Shown: positions 1 through 9,160, counted from the first letter of the stretch. The stretch is 64,000 nt of DNA from Phenylobacterium sp. (GCF_024508875.1 NZ_JANINU010000307.1:1-64000); one strand, 5' to 3'. Notes: generated from the sequence alone by a model not told the origin. Numbers and translations are program-made.

Positions 1-969
1 GGCGGCGCGGCGCGCCGCGGTTTCCAACGGGGCCAAGTCGCGGGCCGCCTCGGCCCGCACCAGACGCTGGCGCAGGCGCTCGACCTCCTCGGCGCGGGAT
101 TGCAGGTCGGCGAGCGCCGCCCGCGCCGTCGCTGCCTCGGTGAAGCGTGCCGCCAGCACCCGACCGGCGGCGAGGGCGGCCTCGGCCTGGGTGCGAGCCG
201 CCTCCAGCGCCTGGCGCTGGGCCTGGGCCTCGAGCCGCGCCGTGTTGCGTTCCGCGATCTGCTGGGCCAGCGCTTCGGCGCTGTCGACGCCAAGGTCCTC
301 AAGGCGTGTGAGGATCTCGCGGCGCGCGGCCTGGACGTCCGCCTCCAGGCCGGCGGCCTGCGCCTTAAGCCGCTCAGCGAAGCGCTCGAAGATGCGCACG
401 TCGAACAAGCCGCGCAGGATCTTGGAGCGCTCGTCGCTTCCGGCGGTAAGCAGGGCGCGGAACCGTCCCTGCGGCAGCATCACCACCTGCCGGAACTGCT
501 CGGCATCATAGCCAAGAAGGCCGCAGAGGACGTCGTCCACGTCTTTCAGCTTGCGTTCGGCGAGGGGACGTCCGGGCGTTTCGAGGCTCACGGCCTCGGG
601 CGCGAGGCCGGTGGCGTCGAACACCGCCGCGGTGGCGGGATACGTTCGGCTGTCCTTGCGGGGAGACCTGAGCTCCTGTTCGGGCTCGCGTCGGACAAAG
701 TAGCGCTTTGCGCCCAGCTCGAAGACGAACTCTACATAGGTGCGCGTCTCGAGGTCGGCCAGATCGGAGCGCAGGTGACCGCGCGTCCGCTCACCGCCCG
801 AGGATTCACCAAACAGGGCGAAGGCCATGGCGTCGAGTAGGCTGGTCTTGCCGGCGCCGGTGGGGCCGTAGATGCCGAACAGGCGCTGGGCGAGGGCCGG
901 GCTGAAGTCGATGTCGATCCGCTCGGCGAAGGGGCCGAACGCCTGGGCGACAAGGCGGATCGGGCGCAT
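1..969 (-). CDS. sbcC: Exonuclease subunit SbcC, N-terminal part (cut by window edge)
   Basis: This is the ATPase subunit of the SbcCD nuclease, which opens hairpins and processes double-strand ends. The 323 codons present run in frame from an ATG at 969. They begin MRPIRLVAQAFGPFAERIDI, followed by the Walker A motif GPTGAGKTS near residue 35, then the Q-loop region and the start of an Ala/Glu/Arg-rich coiled coil. The zinc hook, signature motif and Walker B lie beyond position 1. The start overlaps the sbcD stop in a TGATG arrangement, as expected for translational coupling. Identity is firm from the motif plus the sbcD neighbour. Confidence 0.93.
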   Translation of the reverse strand, partial: MRPIRLVAQAFGPFAERIDIDFSPALAQRLFGIYGPTGAGKTSLLDAMAFALFGESSGGERTRGHLRSDLADLETRTYVEFVFELGAKRYFVRREPEQELRSPRKDSRTYPATAAVFDATGLAPEAVSLETPGRPLAERKLKDVDDVLCGLLGYDAEQFRQVVMLPQGRFRALLTAGSDERSKILRGLFDVRIFERFAERLKAQAAGLEADVQAARREILTRLEDLGVDSAEALAQQIAERNTARLEAQAQRQALEAARTQAEAALAAGRVLAARFTEAATARAALADLQSRAEEVERLRQRLVRAEAARDLAPLETAARRAA

Positions 970-2114
970 CAGATCGCCTCGTCGACCGCGTCGGCGAGCG
1001 CGGCGCGGACGATTTCACACTCCTCGGCCGAAGGGCCGGCGCCGCCACGCACGTCCTGCAGGAAGGCGTCCACCACCTCGAACGGCTCGCGACGGGCGTG
1101 GGCGGGCCGAATCCGGGCTCCAGCCTCGGCTCCCTGTCGGGCGCGCCGCTCAATCTGCAAGGCGAACGGGTAGGCGGTGCGCAGGCGCCCCATAGGGTCC
1201 ACCAGCTCCCCTTCGTCGTGCAAAACCGCCTTGATGAAGTCCCGGCAGGGCGGCTGAGGCGCAGCCCGGATCAGCGCGTCTAGCGTACCCTCGATGACCC
1301 GGACCGAGCGTAGCGGAACCAGCGGGCGGGCCTCGACCGCCGAGACGCCGTGCGGTCCGAGGTCAACGAGGAGCACGCTCTTTTCCGCTCCGGCTTCGTC
1401 GAAGCCAAAGGCCATCGGCGCGCCGCTGTAGCGGATATGCTCGGCACCGACCGCCTGGCTCCGGTGCAGGTGGCCCAGCGCCACGTAGGCGGCGCCTTCG
1501 AACAGGGTGTGCGGAACGGTCTCGACCCCGCCGACGAAGTCGAGCGAGCGTTCGGTGTCGGTGACGGCGCCGCCCTGCACAAAAGCGTGCGCACAGACCA
1601 CCCAGCGGCTGCCCGGCGAGACTACGGCTCGGGCCTCCTGGAGCTGCTCGCGCAGCACGTGCTCCGGACAGCTCACCTCCATAGCTTGGTAATGCGCCCG
1701 GGCAGCGTAGACCTCGCAGAACGGTAAGGCGCTGATCGCCACCGGCCCGTGGTCGTCCTTGAGGATCAGCGGCGCGGCGCGGGATGACAGGGGGCCGCGG
1801 ATGAGCACTCGCGCCGAATCCTGCAAGGCGCCGCCAAAGCCCACCCGCTCCGGCGCGTCATGATTGCCGGCCAGAGCCACGATGGCCGCGGGGGTCTCGC
1901 GGTAGACTCGTGTCAGGAAGCGGTCGAATAGATCGACGGCCTCCTTGCGGGGCACAGCTCGGTCGAACACGTCGCCCGCGATGACGATCACGTCAGCGCC
2001 GCTCTCCACGAGGATGGTGAAGATCTGATCCAGGATCTCCGCCTGGTCCTCGAGCAGCGCCTCCTGCGCCATCATCCGCCCGAGGTGCCAGTCTGAGGTA
2101 TGAAGGAGCCGCAT
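969..2114 (-). CDS. sbcD: Exonuclease subunit SbcD (metallophosphoesterase)
   Basis: SbcD is the Mre11-type nuclease subunit of the SbcCD complex. All five phosphoesterase motifs are visible in order: DWHLG near residue 8, GDVFDR near 47, GNHDAPER near 83, HAFVQGG near 175 and GHLHRSQ near 215. The 381-residue length is typical. The start at 2114 has a strong ribosome binding site (GGAGGAAGAG) just upstream. It is the first gene of a two-gene operon with sbcC, and its stop overlaps the sbcC start. No odd features were seen. Confidence 0.95.
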   Translation of the reverse strand: MRLLHTSDWHLGRMMAQEALLEDQAEILDQIFTILVESGADVIVIAGDVFDRAVPRKEAVDLFDRFLTRVYRETPAAIVALAGNHDAPERVGFGGALQDSARVLIRGPLSSRAAPLILKDDHGPVAISALPFCEVYAARAHYQAMEVSCPEHVLREQLQEARAVVSPGSRWVVCAHAFVQGGAVTDTERSLDFVGGVETVPHTLFEGAAYVALGHLHRSQAVGAEHIRYSGAPMAFGFDEAGAEKSVLLVDLGPHGVSAVEARPLVPLRSVRVIEGTLDALIRAAPQPPCRDFIKAVLHDEGELVDPMGRLRTAYPFALQIERRARQGAEAGARIRPAHARREPFEVVDAFLQDVRGGAGPSAEECEIVRAALADAVDEAI

Positions 2115-2239
2115 CGAAGCTCTTCCTCCAAGTCGAATTGCTCAGCTACAGCCTGCGCCGGTTCCGTTCGACCGTGTGTTCCGACAGAAGGCCGAACTCA
2201 TCCCTGATCCCGCCAGCGCGCCGTGCTGCGTTTAGCTGC

Positions 2240-4915
2240 CTATACGAGCTCCGCCTTTGGTGGGTCCTCGAGCGCTTCCCGGCGCTTCTCTGCCTCTTTA
2301 GCTCGCTTCACGTAATCCAGCCGAAATGCATCTAACGCTTCCACGTCTACAGACATGTCCTCTGGTCTTGGGATGGAGATGGGGCGCCCCGCTGGCATGT
2401 CGTGGCCGGAGCGCTCAGAGGCGCGCTTCATCGCGAAGAAAATCGTCTGGTAGTCAGCGTCACTGAGCACGACCCTCTTTAGCCGCATTGTCATCACGTC
2501 TGGCACAAGCCGCTCCACCGTCTTGTTGATGACGACTTCCTCCACGGCGCGCTCCCAGGTCTCGCGCAAATCGGAGTAGAAGTCCTTGGCGAGCCTCCGA
2601 TAGGCATCACTCTCCAGATCGGTATGGGCTTTTGCAGCCTTCGCTCGTTCCCGCAGATCACTGATCCGGCCCGTGACTGGCCTCGCCAACCAAGGTTCGG
2701 TGTCCTCGGTCACCAGCCCGAATCCTTCGGTCTCCGTCTTGCGAATGACCACCTTCACCAGCGGAGCCTTCTCGCCGCAACGGGCGGCTTCCGACACCAT
2801 CTCATTGAAGAACACGAGGTTGTGCGTGAAGACGACGACCTGCCGGCCCTTCGCTGCCTCCTCAACCAGCCGCTCCGCCACGCGCCGAAGCCGGACATGG
2901 TCGAGTGAAGAAACCGGGTCATCAACGATCAGGCCGTAGTTCGCAGACTCGTCTCCGATCTCGGCGAGGAAGCATGCGAGTGCGAGTGCACGCTGTTCCC
3001 CTTCGCTCAATACCTCGCGGTTGGCCACCTTACCGACGCCCTGTAGCCCGACGCTGAAAAGGCTTTGGCCCGAGCCGCTGCTATCTTTCACTACGAATGG
3101 AATGTGACCCAGATCCAGGCGCGTGATCTCAGCTTGGATGCGCGCCTGAAGGCCATCGGTAACGAGCTTGCGCCGCATGCTGCTGATCTGTGTAGAGATC
3201 GCACGAGTCTGAACCTGCGCTTGGCACGCCCGCACCGCCGCTAGAGACTCCAAATCCTCAAGGCGCTGGAGAATGATTCCAACGTCCTGCCCTAACTTCT
3301 CACGATCTTTGAATTCCGCGATCCGAGCGCGATCGGCGTCGAGTGTTCCGCCGTGTTGAGCGGCAGCTTCCAGCTGCTCGGCCTCAGTGAGCAGCGCACG
3401 GCCTTCCGCGGCGAGCTCCTCGATCATTGAGAGCGGCATCGCCGGGATTGGCGTGGTGCCATTCTCCGCCAAGGCAAGAAGCGCTACTTTGCGCGTAGCC
3501 AGACTAGCCAGTGCCAGCTCGACCCGGGCCAGAAAGGCGGCCCGTGCAGGGCTCATCTCCGCGTACGCAGCGAGATGACCAGCAACCACTTCAGGTGCAG
3601 GGATAGCGACGTCAGCCAGCACCGCTGTCTTAGCGGAGAGTGCTGCCCGAGCAGCGTCAGCTTCCTTGGCCGTTTCGCTTGCAACGAACGCGTTGAACCG
3701 ACTAAGCCGAGCGGCACCGACGTCGCCCAGCGGCTGGTGACAGAGCACGCACAGATCGCTCGGCTGCTCTGGTAGTCGGTCGGCCTCTGCATCATTCTCG
3801 ACAGCGAAGCGCCGTGCGGCCTCATACATGAGGCGCCAAACGCCTTCGCCCACGCCCTTCAACGAAAGATCTGCGAACTGCGCGGCCGCGCTCGCATTCG
3901 CGGCCTCGGTAGCGACCCGCGCAGCGTCGAACAGGCGCGCAAGCTCCGCTTCGGCGGCTTCTCCTAAGGCAGCTTCGGCGCTGGTGAGGACCTGCTTCAG
4001 CCGTTCCAAGCCGGGAGCGGCGCGGCGCCGTGCCGCTGCCTGCAGGCCGGGATCGGACGCGAGCCTTTTCTCAAGTGTCGCCAGCTCCTCTCGCTCGTCA
4101 TGGCTCAGGCCGGCTAGTGCTCTGATGTCTTGCGCGTTCGGAAGGCTGGCTGACTTCGGATCGAGCCTGCCAAGGAGAAGGGCAACTTTGCCATTCGGCG
4201 TGTAGCCGGTCGGCAGTGGCGGCCTTACTCGCTTCTCGATGGCCTTCTCCTCCTGAGCAAAGCCATTTCCGAGCGAGGTGCAGAGCTCCCCGTGGTGTTC
4301 CAGGATCGCAAGTTGGGTCGGAAGGTAGGCGATGCGATTCTGCTGGTCTACGTAGAGCCTCGCGTTCTGACTGTCGAAGACCGAGAGCTGCTTGAGGCAG
4401 GACGGCGGCTTCGCGGTCGGCGTCCAAGCGAGCTCCTCGATCCCGTTGCTTCCAGTCTGCCAGCGCACCTGCACCTTGAGGGGATCGGTGGGCGTTGGTC
4501 TGAAGACGTCGCCTTTAAGCTCTTCGGAGGAGAGGCTACGACAGAGGCGCTTCGCAATACGGGCGTAGCCGCTCTTACCGCTGCCGTTCTCACCGAAAAT
4601 CAAGGTGATGCCGTTCGGAGCGAAGCGCAGCCGCTGGTCAGCGGCCAGCCTATCGACGTTCTGCACGGGTCCGACTGACAGGAGGACGCTGCGCGGCCCC
4701 GCCGCTTCGGCAGGTGCTACATGCTCGGCGCAAATGGGTTGGCAATCGGGCGCTGGGCCCTCAGAAGCTCCCGCCGCGTGTCGAACACGATCCAGGATCG
4801 CTTGGCGATCCTCGTCGCTCAAGGAAAGCCCGGGCGAACTCACGATGCGCCTCAAGCTGTCGCGCGCCCAATCCGGCTGCTTGTTCGCCCACGGAATTAG
4901 TCCCTCGTCTGGCAC
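2240..4915 (-). CDS. Rad50-like AAA ATPase with zinc hook, RloC/PrrC-like anticodon-nuclease candidate
   Basis: This 891-residue protein of the AAA_13/ABC-ATPase type starts with GTG at 4915 behind a GGGGGA ribosome binding site. Visible motifs are Walker A GENGSGKS at 108-115, a Cys-Val-Leu-Cys zinc-hook-like pair at 389-392 within helical coiled coil, the ABC signature LSEGEQ at 636-641, Walker B LIVDD at 662-666 and the H-loop His698. The C-terminal part has Arg784-x3-Glu788 and a later His838 in SGHD, which recalls the Arg/Glu/His triad of PrrC and RloC tRNA anticodon nucleases. The Arg-to-His spacing (54) is longer than in PrrC, so nuclease activity is an inference. It lies 215 bp downstream of the protease operon on the same strand. 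A different AAA_13 ATPase without nuclease activity remains possible. Confidence 0.75.
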   Translation of the reverse strand: MPDEGLIPWANKQPDWARDSLRRIVSSPGLSLSDEDRQAILDRVRHAAGASEGPAPDCQPICAEHVAPAEAAGPRSVLLSVGPVQNVDRLAADQRLRFAPNGITLIFGENGSGKSGYARIAKRLCRSLSSEELKGDVFRPTPTDPLKVQVRWQTGSNGIEELAWTPTAKPPSCLKQLSVFDSQNARLYVDQQNRIAYLPTQLAILEHHGELCTSLGNGFAQEEKAIEKRVRPPLPTGYTPNGKVALLLGRLDPKSASLPNAQDIRALAGLSHDEREELATLEKRLASDPGLQAAARRRAAPGLERLKQVLTSAEAALGEAAEAELARLFDAARVATEAANASAAAQFADLSLKGVGEGVWRLMYEAARRFAVENDAEADRLPEQPSDLCVLCHQPLGDVGAARLSRFNAFVASETAKEADAARAALSAKTAVLADVAIPAPEVVAGHLAAYAEMSPARAAFLARVELALASLATRKVALLALAENGTTPIPAMPLSMIEELAAEGRALLTEAEQLEAAAQHGGTLDADRARIAEFKDREKLGQDVGIILQRLEDLESLAAVRACQAQVQTRAISTQISSMRRKLVTDGLQARIQAEITRLDLGHIPFVVKDSSGSGQSLFSVGLQGVGKVANREVLSEGEQRALALACFLAEIGDESANYGLIVDDPVSSLDHVRLRRVAERLVEEAAKGRQVVVFTHNLVFFNEMVSEAARCGEKAPLVKVVIRKTETEGFGLVTEDTEPWLARPVTGRISDLRERAKAAKAHTDLESDAYRRLAKDFYSDLRETWERAVEEVVINKTVERLVPDVMTMRLKRVVLSDADYQTIFFAMKRASERSGHDMPAGRPISIPRPEDMSVDVEALDAFRLDYVKRAKEAEKRREALEDPPKAELV

Positions 4916-5129
4916 GCTGGTCCCCCCAAAAACCTTAGCTCTCTGTTGTTACCACTCGGCCGCGAGTTCGTCATCGCGGCAATCCCCGCGCGAGCTGCGC
5001 TGCGCGGGCGCTGCGTTAGGATGGGGGTACCAAGTGCTGCCAAGCAGGCTGAACGTCCGCTTTCTGGCGACGCCTTGATGTCCGCCTGTGGCGCACGCCT
5101 GCCGCAGCCTCGATGCCACCCTGTTCGGC

Positions 5130-6332
5130 CTAGCGAAACAGGTCGTCGCGGATGATCGTGGGGAAGGCCAAGTCAGGGCTGTCAACTACCTGCATCGCCG
5201 GCATGTTGTGGCGGTGCGTCAGCGTGGAAATGCGGTCGCCAGTGTACTCCCAGTCTGCTAGGATTTGGCGCAAGCGTCGATCTGACGGGGGCGTCTCCAG
5301 GAGCGCTGCAAGCTGCTCGACAACTCGGTCCAAGACGAGCCAGAGGACCCGGTTTCGGGCTTCCAGCACCTTCTCCATCATCTGCAAGTCCCGCAGGCGC
5401 TGCTGTGGGTTAGGCGCGACGTGGATCGTAAGCCAGTGTCCGATCAGCGCCAAGTCGCGCAAGCGCAGCGCCTTGATCGCCTGGCGTTTCGCCTGGTCGT
5501 CCACGTCGGTTGAGAGCAGCAAGTCTGTGAGTTCAACGATGACCTGGGCGGTGAGCAGGCTGATCACAGATTCGACGAGCGGCTTATGCGCGCCGCTCGC
5601 GATGCGTGTGGCCATCGTCAGTCCGAACATGTCGGCGTCAAATTCGGGCGCGAAGCCGGGGCCGGCCGCGATGAAGTCCTCGAGCGAGATCTGCTGCACG
5701 TGGCCGCCGAGATCCCCGAAGTGCGCGCGCGGAATTTGTAGCGCAACGGCGTTGGCGCGTCGGTAAACGACCTCGGCCCCAAGGTCCTGATAGAAGGCGA
5801 GCATCTCGGGGTTCGGCGCCGTGAGCTGGACCAGATGCTGAAGCTCGTGGCCCAGGATGAACGCCAGGCCGAGGATGGCGTAGTTGACCTGTCCGTTGCG
5901 AGAGAGGCCAGGCAAGGGCCCCACCGGACGAACGCGCCGAAGCACGTCGTGGCGTCCCGTCCGGATCGCGGCGTGAAACAGCAAGCGTTGGATGAAGGTG
6001 TCCAAGGCACCGTCTTCGAGTGCCTCATGATACGTGGCCTTCTCCAAGAAGTCGGAGACCGGATCACAGAGGCGCAGAAAATCCACGTTCACGCGAACGA
6101 CGGACGTGTCGGCGTAGCGGACGGCATGGCAGCGCAGGTCTGCGGCGCTGACGCTTGAGACGATCAGGCGCTGCAGGGTTCGATAGCCTTCGTGGCTGTC
6201 GATACAGGTTGGGACCAGTTTATGGAGGACGTTCAGTTCCTCCCGCGTTTGGTAGGCCGTCCGATAGACCCCGCTGGGATAGAAGGCCTTCCAGGTGGAT
6301 GAGCTGCGCGCGTCCGGCGAGGCGTCCGTCAT
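5130..6332 (-). CDS. HExxH metalloprotease, gluzincin/M48-like arrangement
   Basis: This 400-residue protein has a zinc-binding HELQH at 162-166 inside a hydrophobic helix. Sixty-four residues later comes Glu230 in EFDAD (230-234), matching the E-x-x-A-D third-ligand motif of M48-type gluzincins. No signal peptide is seen, so a cytoplasmic role is likely. The ATG at 6332 overlaps the TGA of the upstream gene by ATGA, so the two are translationally coupled. It is a clear paralogue of that neighbour: both share SAADLR/SSADLR, a VNVDFLRLC/INLEFARLC block and RLLFHAA/RLIFHGA. The substrate is unknown. The context suggests a protease effector in a conflict system. Confidence 0.72.
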   Translation of the reverse strand: MTDASPDARSSSTWKAFYPSGVYRTAYQTREELNVLHKLVPTCIDSHEGYRTLQRLIVSSVSAADLRCHAVRYADTSVVRVNVDFLRLCDPVSDFLEKATYHEALEDGALDTFIQRLLFHAAIRTGRHDVLRRVRPVGPLPGLSRNGQVNYAILGLAFILGHELQHLVQLTAPNPEMLAFYQDLGAEVVYRRANAVALQIPRAHFGDLGGHVQQISLEDFIAAGPGFAPEFDADMFGLTMATRIASGAHKPLVESVISLLTAQVIVELTDLLLSTDVDDQAKRQAIKALRLRDLALIGHWLTIHVAPNPQQRLRDLQMMEKVLEARNRVLWLVLDRVVEQLAALLETPPSDRRLRQILADWEYTGDRISTLTHRHNMPAMQVVDSPDLAFPTIIRDDLFR

Positions 6333-7441
6333 AAGTCAGGCTCGCTCGGGCCCGCCGTGTTGTAGGTGTCTCGGATGAGGCGGTCGTCAAACTGCCCGTA
6401 GCCCCAGGCCTGTGCGACGCGACGCCCGTCGGTTGCGCCCGCCGCCGAGGGGACCCTCGACTTCAGCGTGAGATAGGCGCTGAGGATCACGACGCGGCGA
6501 CTGCCGATGTAGTTGTTTGCCCAGGTTTCTGAGAAGGCGTCTCGTCCGCCCGTTGTCGACGCCTTCCAGAAGTTCGTGAATGCCACATCTCGTAGGTAGC
6601 GAGTCTCAGCACGCAGGCCGCGCGTCGTGGCGTCGATGCCCAAGGCTTGTTCTTCGCCCAACTCAATCAGCGTTTGGGTGATCAGCAGGGAAAAGGCGGT
6701 GTGGAGCAAGAGACCTGGGGTGCAGCCGAGCCGTGGGCCGAGGGTGAGCAAAGCACGCAGGCCTTCGGCGTTCGCCCCGCCCTGCCGGAAGTGGGCCGGT
6801 GCTTCAGCTAGAAAATCGGCGAGTGTGGCGGGCGGCGGCTCGGCGCTCGGGTCGCCGATCATGATGCGGTGCATTCCTGCCATATAGGCGCGCCCGGACT
6901 CGAAGATCTCCTGCTCCCAACCCGGCGGGGGCAAGCCTTCGTCCGGAAGTTCGCGATCGACGAGGACACGCAAGTTACGGGCGGCCAGGAAGATGGGTAT
7001 GAGCCAAAAAGCCTGCGACATCCGTTCGGAGTCCGGCCTCGGGAGCGGGGTCTGTGGTGTCAAGTGGCCCCAGCGATCGAGCGCGCCGCCTCGCGCGGCG
7101 CCATGGAAGATCAGCCGATCGGCCAGTCCCTCCAAGTAGTCGTCCGGCACCATCTCCCCGCGGTTCTCGACGACGTATCCGAGGCAGCCGAACACCAGCA
7201 AACAAAGGCGGGCGAACTCGAGGTTGATGAGGACGATATTCCCGGCAGCGCCGCGCACCGCCGCGCTCCGAAGGTCGGCGGAACTGACCCCGACGGACGA
7301 GAGGTTCGGGATCGCCTGGAACACCAGCCGCGACATGATCGTCTCAGCGACCAGGCGGCGAAATGCGCCTTTCTCGGCGGCGCTTTCAGGCTCCGCTCGG
7401 TGGAGGACGTTCGGCGCGAAAGTGACCGGCCCCGGCGCCAT
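6329..7441 (-). CDS. Pseudoprotease paralogue of the neighbouring HExxH protease
   Basis: This 370-residue protein aligns with the protease encoded directly downstream, but the zinc motif is lost. The stretch corresponding to HELQH reads RNLRV (residues 155-159), so both histidines and the glutamate are replaced, and the ExxAD motif is absent. The hydrophobic frame around it (FLAA) and the shared blocks SSADLR near 53 and RLIFHGAAR near 109 are kept. A non-catalytic partner, inhibitor or sensor role is the natural inference. It sits 7 bp after the small EACC1-like gene and overlaps the protease start by 4 bp, so all three form one operon. Confidence 0.65.
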   Translation of the reverse strand: MAPGPVTFAPNVLHRAEPESAAEKGAFRRLVAETIMSRLVFQAIPNLSSVGVSSADLRSAAVRGAAGNIVLINLEFARLCLLVFGCLGYVVENRGEMVPDDYLEGLADRLIFHGAARGGALDRWGHLTPQTPLPRPDSERMSQAFWLIPIFLAARNLRVLVDRELPDEGLPPPGWEQEIFESGRAYMAGMHRIMIGDPSAEPPPATLADFLAEAPAHFRQGGANAEGLRALLTLGPRLGCTPGLLLHTAFSLLITQTLIELGEEQALGIDATTRGLRAETRYLRDVAFTNFWKASTTGGRDAFSETWANNYIGSRRVVILSAYLTLKSRVPSAAGATDGRRVAQAWGYGQFDDRLIRDTYNTAGPSEPDL

Positions 7442-7448
7442 CTGCGGC

Positions 7449-7808
7449 TCAGGCTTCGAGCGCTTCCACGATCGCCTTCAGGACCTCGTCGGCCTCAGCG
7501 TCGCTATTGATTGAGAAGCGTAAGCCGTTGACGACGACGGTGACCTTGGCGCGCCGGGCGGCCGAGATCTTCCGAACGGTTGTCACCACCCGATTGAACG
7601 TAAGTGTCACCGCCGCCGTCGCCGCGCTGCCTACAAGACCCGAGCCGACGGTCAAGGTCAGCCAGTTGACCGCCTCTGGCCCGGACAACCCAAACTCCGA
7701 ACCCTCCAGAACCGACAACTGGATGCTTGGGGCATCTTCAATCACGGCCGCGACGGCCGCGCTGAGTTCGTCATCGGTGGGGCTGATATCAATGCGAACG
7801 TCAGTCAT
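7449..7808 (-). CDS. Small EACC1-like effector-associated component
   Basis: This protein has 119 residues. It has a beta-rich N-terminus (MTDVRIDIS), a glycine/alanine-rich hydrophobic centre (VGSGLVGSAATAAVTLTF, about 54-71), a basic turn (SAARRAKVTVV) and a C-terminal strand-plus-helix. This layout resembles EACC1, the effector-associated constant component found beside protease or caspase effectors in bacterial conflict systems. The assignment is from overall pattern, not a search. The start at 7808 has a good AAGGAG ribosome binding site. As first gene of the operon it probably sets expression of the pseudoprotease and protease. The alternative is a small protein with one membrane segment. 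Confidence 0.5.
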   Translation of the reverse strand: MTDVRIDISPTDDELSAAVAAVIEDAPSIQLSVLEGSEFGLSGPEAVNWLTLTVGSGLVGSAATAAVTLTFNRVVTTVRKISAARRAKVTVVVNGLRFSINSDAEADEVLKAIVEALEA

Positions 7809-8083
7809 GCGGCTCCTTGAGGCACGCCAGCGCGGGGCGGCCGAGTCAGACGTGTGTCCGCCACGACCACAACTTCACTATGTTGGGTTGGAACGAGCCC
7901 GCACAAGAGCCTGGCGGGGGTGGCGCGACGCGTAGCGGACCATAGTCGCTGTTCTGCGAGTGTCCGCTTGCCGTACCAATCCCAATGTCTCTTTGTGGCG
8001 CAAGGGCGACGTTGGCGCTCGGGCGACTTCCGGCGCCCTCAAGCGGGCTGGTGCAGCGGTAGTCAGTTCGAGGCGTTGCGCCA

Positions 8084-8376
8084 CTACCAGATGCCGACCG
8101 CCAGCTGCGCCCAAATCAGCAGAAACGCCAAGCCAATCGCCGCGCTGACCAGGCTGAGGTGCAGGGGGCGCGTCGTGCGCCAGGCGGCAAGCTCGAACGC
8201 TCCTGCGGCGCCGATCAGCATAAGGGCTAGGGTCGCGAAGTCCTCGGGTCCCCACGCAACTTCCGCCGTAAATTGATAGCGACGGCCGGCGCCAGCAGCA
8301 TCGCGGCTGCGCCACCCCAAAGTACGAGCCGCTGAGGCCCGCGCAGGCCTCGTGCTGCTTTCTCTGCCCTTGTCAT
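8084..8376 (-). pseudogene. Small two-pass membrane protein, frameshifted
   Basis: Two overlapping minus-strand frames together make one small membrane protein. From 8376 the first frame reads MTRAEKAARGL, then a hydrophobic segment ending APAVA, and then turns to nonsense near 8274. The second frame continues FTAEVAWGPEDFATLAL and two hydrophobic helices to the stop at 8084. Adding one G near 8273 (AATTT preceded by ATGC instead of ATC) joins them as VAMQFTAEVAWGPEDF. That matches a family of roughly 100-residue alphaproteobacterial membrane proteins of unknown function. The gene is therefore probably broken by a one-base deletion, unless this is a sequencing error. Confidence 0.55.
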
Positions 8377-8400
8377 CCGTTTCGCTCCCGTTGGCGCAAG

Positions 8401-8784
8401 AAGCTTCTTCTCGACACGCATGTCCTGCTCTGGGCAGCGGCCGGTTCGGGGCTCTCGACCAACGCCGCCGCTCTCATCAGTGATCCGGAGAATGAGCTCC
8501 TCTTTAGCGCCGCCAGCGTCTGGGAAATTGCCATCAAGTCGGGGTTGGGCCGGCCGGAGTTCAGTCTGGATCCGGGAGTTTTTCGCCGCGAGCTCCTCGA
8601 GAGTGGCTACGAGGAGTTGGCTATTGCAGGCAGTCACGCTGCCGCGGTGTCGAACCTTCCAAATCTACACAAGGACCCCTTCGATCGGATCCTGATTGCA
8701 CAAGCAATGGTCGAAGGGATCACATTGCTGACCGCAGACCAGGCTGTTCTCAGCTATCCCGCTCCGGTGCGCTCCGCGCTCTGA
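8401..8784 (+). pseudogene. VapC-type PIN-domain toxin without start codon or antitoxin
   Basis: The frame from 8401 reads KLLLDTHVLLWAAAGSG, then SVWEIAIKSGLGR, HKDPFDRILIAQA and LTADQAVLSY. These are the standard landmarks of VapC toxins: the first catalytic Asp in LLDTH, Glu in SVWEI, and the DPFDR/TAD aspartates. No ATG, GTG or TTG was found in frame before KLLLD; the codons before it read CGC AAG. No antitoxin gene precedes it, since the next upstream feature is the divergent frameshifted membrane gene. It is best read as the remnant of a toxin-antitoxin module. An internal ATG at 8545 would leave out the first catalytic residue. Confidence 0.7.
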
Positions 8785-9160
8785 CGCTAGGCCTCGCGTT
8801 CGGTTCAAGCCGTATACTGGCTATGGCTTCACGCCGCTCCCATCCCAACCCTTGCGCCTGCTTCTGCCCATCGCCACGGTGCGCAACCTGCTGAGCTGAC
8901 GGCGGGGGGCTGAACGGCGCCCGTTGGTGGGCCCTGCCGCTCACAACCGATGCATGGGGGACAGCGAAGACGCAGAATGGGCGGCAGGTCCCTCCCCAGG
9001 GTGCTGGATCGGAAACCTGTGGAGGGCTTTTCCCGCGACAACCGCCGAAGGCGCAATCCTGGCGCGGTGCTGTCCACGGGGGGCAAGCGTACTCGACGGA
9101 ATGGCCCATGACGGGGTGTGGCTTGGACCGACACGGCTCAGCCGGGTCAGGCGCCGCTCG
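8785..9160. other. Intergenic stretch, no gene recognised
   Basis: This stretch lies between the vapC remnant and the first copy of the 35-bp operator. Open frames exist on both strands, but they are rich in Arg/Pro/Ser, have no recognisable motif and overlap each other, as expected of non-coding high-GC DNA. Nothing else could be supported. Confidence 0.5.
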
